Positions 5,740-9,899 of a stretch of DNA of 9,899 bases are shown here, in pieces; the stretch's first letter is position 1, and each line of letters begins with the position of its first letter. The notes under the pieces are model-generated. The model saw only the letters and a program-made list of their open reading frames with translations. It was not told the origin of the DNA and searched no databases. The translations under genes were made by a program, and so were the position numbers. Source of the DNA: Thermaceae bacterium (GTDB taxonomy: Bacteria; Deinococcota; Deinococci; Deinococcales; Marinithermaceae); assembly GCA_027023345.1 (NCBI GenBank), contig JALVVO010000165.1:1-9899 (forward strand), in the 5' to 3' direction.

Positions 5740-8178
5740 ATGAGGCAAGATTTTACAAGGGTCGGTTACTGGCTAGTGATAACTTCGTTATTCTTGAGCA
5801 CAGTTGGTTTGGGTCAGAGTCAACAGGCTCGTGCAAACATAAAGTGCGATCAAGATGGTCAAGAAATCTATATTGACGGTGAGTTTAAGGCAAGCTGCGA
5901 CAAGGGAACTTTGGTCAGTATATACCTTTTGCCTGGCGAACACGCTTTGGAGGCAAAGAAAACCAACGAAGACGGCAGTTATTATTTTTACAAGAAGAAA
6001 TTTAGAATTATGTCCGGTGTGATCACGAATATCGAAGTTAGATCGAAAATTGAATATACTGAAAATTATTACTGGGGTCGTTGCAAGACTATTGAAGGTT
6101 GTTGGACTTACTTAGAAAAATTCCCGGATGGTGCTTATTCCGTCCAAGCCAAAGAAAGGCTGGATGAGTTGTACTTTGCTCAATGTACTTCTATTGAAGG
6201 CTGCAAAAATTACTTGAGGAACAGCCCAATCAAGACCCGCGTCGATGAAGCCCTAAGAAAAATAGATGAGTTCTATTGGGATGAATGCTCGAATGCCAGT
6301 GGATGCTATCGTTATCTGACCGAGTTAAAAGACAAGACGTGGGCGAAACATATCGAAGAAGCAGAAGATAGGTATTACCAATATTTGTGCGAAGGTAATA
6401 GCACATATGCCTGCCTCAGGATTGAAGACTATGATCGTGCCATCCGTGCTGTTCAAAATGACGTAAAGGCAATAAATTTCAAAATCGTCTATTTTGATCG
6501 CTTCAAGTTCCCAATCGAAGCATCATTCAGCAGCGATTCTAAGTACCTAGCGTATGGCGGGGGGCCCCTAGTGCTTAGCACCAGCGAAACTCGTGATACT
6601 AAGTATGTAAAAATTATAGGAACCGATGGCGACTGGTTGCAACGCCGAGTGCTTGTCAAGGACGAATCAGACGCATCAAATGATTTTAAATTTAGCCCAG
6701 ATGGTGAATACCTTATTATGACAAACACTAAACGTCTCGGGTTTCGAGTGTATGCGGCGCCAGAGTGGAAGGAGGTTGCGGCCAAAAGCCTCAAGGTATA
6801 CCTAGCCAGGCGACACTTAATGTTTTCGCCAAGCGGAAAATACTTGCTCTTGGTTGGCGATGATCCGTTTGGTGTGTTCAGCAACTATACGGAGCTACAC
6901 GTATATAATGTTACGGATTGGACACATTACCCCCAGAGCGTCAAATCCAAGAGAGGTCTCTTCGCCTTCTTGGCGCCGCATAAAGACCAGCTCGTGGTCT
7001 TGAACAAGGACGACGACCGTATGACCATCTATGAGTTGCCCGAGCTAAAGGAGTCTATTACAGTTAACAATCCAGTTAACAAAGCGGACTTTGCCAGGTT
7101 CAGTATAGACGGTAAGTATTTGGGCGTGACCACTTTTAGCAATGGGAATAAGGTGCTACACATATACAGCTCACAAAATTCAGGTTGGGAAAGGATTCAA
7201 ACAATACCCTTTTACAAGGGAGAGGACCGTTTCCAATTTTCTTTGAACGGCGAGTATATATATATTTTGCACTGCGACGGTCGTCTAGAAAAACGCAGTT
7301 TGCGCGGTTCTTACAGGCTACATAAGGATCTGGGCGCGAAAACAGTATGCAGGATAGATATTAGTCCAGATGGCAAGTATTTGGTCATACCGATGAAGTA
7401 CGTGTATGATAGCAAGAAAAAAGATGTTCGTAAGTATATCCTCCATATCATATCAACGTCTGACTTAGAGATCGAAAAAACGATTGCGTTCACCGCAAAA
7501 GATGGCTATGACAGCTGCCGATATAAATTTAGTCCAGATGGTAAGTACCTGGCGACATACATAGGCGCCTCCGAATCAGTCCCTGTTATCCGAGTTTACG
7601 ACACCAAAAAATGGGACTTAATATTTGAGCATGAATATCCTGTCGAAGTGCTAGGTGTTGTTTTTGCGCCAAATTCGCGCTTTATGGTGACTACCCACGC
7701 TAAAGGGGCTATGTTCTTGCATTACATATCAAACCATTCATCCAATTGCCAAACATATGTGCCGAATTTGGTTTCCGCCAAGCGTTTAATAGACTTGAAT
7801 ATATATGTCCCTGTTGCTCTGTATACATGTCCAGATACGGGCACGGCGTACTACATAGTAGATATCATCCTCTCCAATATCAATGAGCGCGTACTTAGTA
7901 ACTTACACGACTATCGCCTTTCTTTAAGTATATATAATGAAGCAGGAAACCGCATTGCCAGGAGTAAAATCTCATTAAACTCTACTGGTGACACTTTTTT
8001 GAGCAATAAGATGCCGAAAGCAGGCGATGTCGTTCCGGTTCTATTCGAAATGACAATGTCGGACGTGGAAAAATTAATACGCAATCCCCACCTACCCAAA
8101 TTAAGTTTTTCAACCATCCCCAGCGTAGAATTCCCTATTAGCGATCAATACATAGAAATGGTCTTATTAAATCCCTAG
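5740..8178 (+). CDS. exported PEGA-like / Cys-repeat / beta-propeller protein, function unknown
   Basis: This 812-residue protein has no recognised specific function. A signal peptide is visible: R2...R7, a hydrophobic core at about 9-24, and a likely cut after ARA (30-32). Residues 33-101 look like a PEGA-type beta domain (IYIDGEFKASC...LLPGEHALEAKK). Residues 107-225 hold three to four helical repeats of about 35 residues with paired cysteines (CKTIEGCWTYL, CTSIEGCKNYL, CSNASGCYRYL, then a divergent copy). Residues 250-665 hold about nine propeller-like strands, the best being FKFSPDGEYL (316), ARFSIDGKYL (452), IDISPDGKYL (539) and YKFSPDGKYL (595). The last 150 residues look like a beta-sandwich (IILSNINERVLS...LSIYNEAG). 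Composition is AT-rich with AT-ending codons, unlike all neighbours, suggesting transfer. The final codons and TAG lie in an IS terminal repeat, so the native C-terminus may be lost. It probably works outside the cytoplasmic membrane; ligand and partner are unknown. Confidence 0.85.
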   Translation: MRQDFTRVGYWLVITSLFLSTVGLGQSQQARANIKCDQDGQEIYIDGEFKASCDKGTLVSIYLLPGEHALEAKKTNEDGSYYFYKKKFRIMSGVITNIEVRSKIEYTENYYWGRCKTIEGCWTYLEKFPDGAYSVQAKERLDELYFAQCTSIEGCKNYLRNSPIKTRVDEALRKIDEFYWDECSNASGCYRYLTELKDKTWAKHIEEAEDRYYQYLCEGNSTYACLRIEDYDRAIRAVQNDVKAINFKIVYFDRFKFPIEASFSSDSKYLAYGGGPLVLSTSETRDTKYVKIIGTDGDWLQRRVLVKDESDASNDFKFSPDGEYLIMTNTKRLGFRVYAAPEWKEVAAKSLKVYLARRHLMFSPSGKYLLLVGDDPFGVFSNYTELHVYNVTDWTHYPQSVKSKRGLFAFLAPHKDQLVVLNKDDDRMTIYELPELKESITVNNPVNKADFARFSIDGKYLGVTTFSNGNKVLHIYSSQNSGWERIQTIPFYKGEDRFQFSLNGEYIYILHCDGRLEKRSLRGSYRLHKDLGAKTVCRIDISPDGKYLVIPMKYVYDSKKKDVRKYILHIISTSDLEIEKTIAFTAKDGYDSCRYKFSPDGKYLATYIGASESVPVIRVYDTKKWDLIFEHEYPVEVLGVVFAPNSRFMVTTHAKGAMFLHYISNHSSNCQTYVPNLVSAKRLIDLNIYVPVALYTCPDTGTAYYIVDIILSNINERVLSNLHDYRLSLSIYNEAGNRIARSKISLNSTGDTFLSNKMPKAGDVVPVLFEMTMSDVEKLIRNPHLPKLSFSTIPSVEFPISDQYIEMVLLNP
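5745..5762 (-). repeat. third copy resembling the IS terminal repeat, at the start of the 812-aa gene
   Basis: The plus strand reads GCAAGATTTTACAAGGGT. Its complement contains TAAAATCTTGC, an exact 11-base match to the left terminal repeat at 8181-8191, and CCCTTG, matching the right-hand repeat, with a 2-base gap between the two blocks. The copy is in the orientation of the right end, so the gene body lies between inward-facing repeats. It codes for residues 2-8 of the signal peptide, so chance similarity cannot be excluded. Confidence 0.4.
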
Positions 8179-8195
8179 ATTAAAATCTTGCACTT
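8170..8195 (+). repeat. left terminal inverted repeat
   Basis: The inner 13 bases, AAATCTTGCACTT (8183-8195), match the right repeat perfectly; the outer 13 match at 9 positions. It contains the last two sense codons and the TAG stop (8176-8178) of the 812-aa gene. Confidence 0.75.
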
Positions 8196-8212
8196 ATACA
8201 ACCTCTTGAAAA

Positions 8213-8261
8213 GGGCGTGGGGGATGCCCTTGATTAAGGGCCAGCATGAAGACCCACGCCC
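8213..8261 (+). promoter_or_regulatory. nested hairpin over the transposase start
   Basis: The outer arms GGGCGTGGG (8213-8221) and CCCACGCCC (8253-8261) enclose an inner perfect hairpin GCCCTT-gatt-AAGGGC (8226-8241). The inner right arm carries AAGGG, the only ribosome-site-like bases before ATG 8246, and the outer right arm covers codons 3-6. A transcript entering from outside would fold this way and hide the start, a known way for insertion sequences to avoid expression by read-through. The base pairing is seen; the role is inference. Confidence 0.5.
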
Positions 8262-8943
8262 AAGTTCTATTCTCGCGCTTGCTCGCGCTCTTTGCCAACG
8301 CCCACCAGAAGCGGAACTTCCAGGCGTTGTTACGGCTTTTCCTCGAAGCAGACGGCCGCCCCTTGCCCCAGCGTAGCCTGTCCCGTTCTCCTTCCGCCCT
8401 CTCCCGCTTCCTCAACCACGCCCGATGGCCCACCTGGAAGCTCTCGCTGGCCATCCGGCAAGCCACGGGGGAAACCATGGCCCGCTTCGCCGCCGCTCGA
8501 AGGGGGAGGAAACCGAGGCTCCTTTTGATCCTGGACCTCACCAGCTTGGAGAAGGCAGGAAGCTTCCCCGAGCTTGGCCGTTGGCTCCAGGTCTTTCTAT
8601 GGAACCCATGGGGTGCACCTGGTGGTGCTGCTCTTGGTCTACGGCCCCTTTCGCCTGCCCTATGGCTTTACCCTCTGGCGGGGAAAGGGCTCGCCCTCGC
8701 CGGCAAGGCTCGGACTCCGCCTCCTTGAGCGAGTCCCCGCCTGGCTCTACGCCTATCGTCCTTTGGTGCTGGCCGATGCCGCCTTCGCCTCGGCGGCGTT
8801 CCTCAAGGGAGCCAAGGCCATGGGGCTGGATGCCGTCGTGGGCATGAGGAAGGACCGGGCTTGGCTTCCCTAGGGGAAGCTTGAGCACCAGAGAACTAGG
8901 GGTGTGGCCCGAGGCGATGGAATTGGACTTGGAATATGCATGA
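8246..8943 (+). pseudogene. DDE transposase (IS4/IS701-like), frameshifted and truncated
   Basis: The first frame starts at ATG 8246 (MKTHAQVLFSRLLALFANAH) and reaches the first catalytic aspartate in LLLILDLTSLEK, then LGRWLQVF. An extra base near 8591-8600 moves the reading to a second frame, which continues YGTHGVHLVVLLLVYG, RLPYGFTLW and the second aspartate in PLVLADAAFAS, and stops at TAG 8871-8873. A third frame from about 8872 (WPEAMELDLEYA) ends at TGA 8941-8943, just before the right terminal repeat. The region of the catalytic glutamate is absent. About 230 residues remain of a family usually over 300. It is not functional unless two frameshifts were used. The exact IS family is uncertain from motifs alone. 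Confidence 0.8.
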
Positions 8944-8950
8944 GCTGGAA

Positions 8951-8976
8951 AAGTGCAAGATTTCAGTCAAGGGTTT
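8951..8976 (-). repeat. right terminal inverted repeat
   Basis: AAGTGCAAGATTT (8951-8963) is the exact reverse complement of the inner left repeat. The following 13 bases continue the match at 9 positions, through CAAGGGTT. Past it, 8977-9033 shows nothing recognisable apart from a possible RRRRKFVL transposase scrap. Confidence 0.75.
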
Positions 8977-9033
8977 CGGGCAGGCGGAGGAGGAAGTTCG
9001 TGCTATGTTTGCAAGCAGGTATCCCTGAGCAGT

Positions 9034-9068
9034 GGGGGGGCGTACACAAAATTCGGGACACTACCGAA
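9034..9068 (-). terminator. weak terminator-like hairpin after vWA gene, or relic IS end
   Basis: On the minus strand TTCGG (9068-9064), a 7-base loop and CCGAA (9056-9052) are followed by TTTTGTG, 24 bases past the vWA stop. The stem is only 5 bp. Read on the plus strand, seven Gs followed by GTACACAAAATTCGGGACAC resemble, from memory, termini of IS256-type elements; no transposase of that kind is in view. Both readings are tentative. Confidence 0.3.
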
Positions 9069-9092
9069 GACGGCATTGAGCGGCTGGTGGCG

Positions 9093-9899
9093 TTACGCCC
9101 AGGAAGGCTGGTGGCGGAGGAAGTCGAGGAGGACGTGCCGCCCAAGGGCTTCGGGGTCAGTGAGGATCGCCCGACCCCGGCCCGCGGCCACCAAGCGGCG
9201 GACGAAGGCGACGAGCTCGGGATGGTCGGCGAGCATGAAGACGTGGAGGCTCGCGCCGAGGCGCCGGAGCCGGACGGCCTCCTTCAGGGTGGCGGCGACG
9301 ATCCGCTCGTCGAGCCCCCAGGCGTTTTTGTAGACGCTCCCGTCGGGGAGGGTGAGGGCCGAGGGCTTGCCGTCGGTGATCAGGATCGCTTGCTTTTGGG
9401 GCTCGGGGCTTCGCTTTAAAAAGCGATAGGCGAGGGTCAGGGCCTCGGCGGTGTTGGTGTGCCAGGGCCCCACCGAGAGGAGCGCGAGCTTCGCGGGCGG
9501 CACCTCCTCGGCCCGGTCGCCGAAGCAGACCACCTTGAGCCGGTCGCCGGGAAACCGGGTTCGGATCAGGTGGGCGAGCGCGAGCGCCACCTTCTTCGCC
9601 GGCGTGAAGCGGTCCTTGTCGTAGAGGACCATCGAGTGCGAGCAGTCGAGGAGGAGGGCGGTGGCCATCGCCTGGCCGGCCTCGGCGAGGCTTTGGACCA
9701 GGTGTTCCTCGCCGAGCTCGGCGAGCGGGCGGGGGAGGAGGCGTTTTAAGGTCTCGGCGGCGGCGAGGGCGAGGGGCTCGCCCGGCCGGTAGGGGCGGGT
9801 CTCGCCGCTCGCTTCAACGCCGGGGGTGAGCTCCGTGGAGGGGTGGCGGCCGAGCCCGGCGCGGCCGGGAAGGGTGCGGGCGCCGAGCAGTCGGTCGAG
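9093..9899 (-). CDS. von Willebrand factor type A domain protein (partial, N-terminus beyond window)
   Basis: The frame is open from the right edge of the window to TAA at 9093-9095, giving the last 268 residues; an internal ATG at 9668 is not the true start because 77 family-like codons precede it (TLKRLLPRPLAELGEEHLVQ). The vWA domain starts near visible residue 79 with a complete metal-ion-dependent adhesion site: DCSHS (D at 85), the threonine of HTNTAEAL, and the aspartate of ILITDGKPSA. LYDKDRFTPAKK follows the first motif, as in the vWA proteins usually encoded beside MoxR-type AAA ATPases and thought to act with them in protein or metal-complex assembly; no such ATPase is in view. No signal peptide or membrane segment appears in the visible part. 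The tail LLDFLRHQPSWA ends next to the islet, so its last residues may be altered. Confidence 0.88.
   Translation of the reverse strand, partial: LDRLLGARTLPGRAGLGRHPSTELTPGVEASGETRPYRPGEPLALAAAETLKRLLPRPLAELGEEHLVQSLAEAGQAMATALLLDCSHSMVLYDKDRFTPAKKVALALAHLIRTRFPGDRLKVVCFGDRAEEVPPAKLALLSVGPWHTNTAEALTLAYRFLKRSPEPQKQAILITDGKPSALTLPDGSVYKNAWGLDERIVAATLKEAVRLRRLGASLHVFMLADHPELVAFVRRLVAAGRGRAILTDPEALGRHVLLDFLRHQPSWA

Larger units (their letters stand above)
8170..8976 (+). mobile_element. degenerate 807-bp insertion sequence with 26-bp imperfect terminal repeats
   Basis: The element is defined by inverted repeats at 8170-8195 and 8951-8976 (22 of 26 matches, with the perfect inner 13 bases AAATCTTGCACTT). 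Between them is one transposase reading frame on the plus strand, broken by frameshifts and apparently lacking its C-terminal third. The element is therefore probably an internally deleted, non-autonomous derivative of a longer IS4/IS701-like element. No target-site duplication is visible: left flank GTCTTATT, right flank CGGGCAGG. Its left end overlaps the last codons of the 812-aa gene. Remnant similarity to transposase (RRRRKFVL) just right of 8976 leaves the right border slightly uncertain. Confidence 0.75.
4985..9090. other. accessory islet: two transposon remnants around an AT-rich gene
   Basis: Between the prefoldin promoter and the vWA gene lies about 4.1 kb unlike the rest. It comprises an IS3-type transposase remnant, an 812-codon gene with much lower GC (23 of 60 and 26 of 60 bases in two sampled lines, 5941 and 7621) and a degenerate insertion sequence. 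The left edge is uncertain, somewhere in 4958-5030; a small CCCAC-TCT-GTGGG hairpin sits at 4987-4999. The right edge is between 8976 and 9092. The vWA gene and prefoldin pair, both on the minus strand, were probably adjacent before the insertion. Acquisition by transfer is inference from composition and the transposon debris. Confidence 0.65.

Noticed and set aside
8162..8984. Target-site duplication around the 807-bp insertion sequence
   Set aside because: The bases flanking the two terminal repeats do not match at any plausible offset of 2-10 bp.
5684..9065. Similarity between GATCACAGATTCTGACATAACC-like bases near 5684-5705 and the CACAAAATTCGGGACACTACC region near 9045-9065, as a repeat pair framing the islet
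   Set aside because: The alignment needs several gaps and mismatches; the left sequence is better explained as part of a -35/-10 promoter.
8904..9419. Plus-strand open frame crossing the IS right end into the vWA gene
   Set aside because: It spans the IS border and runs antisense to clear vWA coding sequence; its protein has no coherent motifs beyond a short transposase scrap.

Overview
The window reads as chromosome of a high-GC thermophilic bacterium of the Deinococcus-Thermus group, most likely a Thermales/Thermaceae member such as an Oceanithermus- or Marinithermus-like organism. This rests on the very GC-rich code (45 of 60 bases in the line starting at 1681), tightly packed genes with overlapping ends, GTG starts, and TANNNT boxes 6-8 bases in front of start codons, which fits leaderless transcription. 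The genus is inference; the bacterial nature is secure from trmD, bacterial tgt and type III pantothenate kinase.

Left part (1-4957), ordinary chromosome. The end of trmD (+) meets tgt (-) with a 4-base overlap of stop codons. tgt and coaX (type III pantothenate kinase, +) diverge from a 19-bp gap that carries one nearly symmetric -10 box usable on both strands. coaX then overlaps by 47 bp the 3' end of a YihY-type membrane protein (-). Upstream of YihY, also on the minus strand, lie an acyl-CoA dehydrogenase and two small genes that look like an archaeal-type prefoldin pair: a clear alpha subunit and a beta-like subunit. A clear promoter (TTGATA-17-TAGGAT) drives the prefoldin pair, and a strong terminator-like hairpin sits between its two genes.

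Middle (about 4985-9090), an accessory islet. It holds an N-terminally truncated IS3-type transposase remnant; one long AT-rich gene (5740-8178, 812 aa) for an exported protein with a PEGA-like domain, cysteine-paired helical repeats and a beta-propeller; and an 807-bp degenerate insertion sequence (8170-8976) with 26-bp imperfect terminal inverted repeats and a frameshifted DDE transposase. The left terminal repeat contains the last codons and the stop of the 812-aa gene, and a third repeat-like copy lies at that gene's start codon. This is the part of the window least like its surroundings.

Right end (9093-9899): the C-terminal part of a von Willebrand factor A protein (-), running off the window, with a weak terminator-like hairpin or possible IS relic just past its stop. 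Apart from the islet, the co-directional minus-strand run (vWA, prefoldin pair, acyl-CoA dehydrogenase, YihY) looks like ordinary chromosome that the islet has split.
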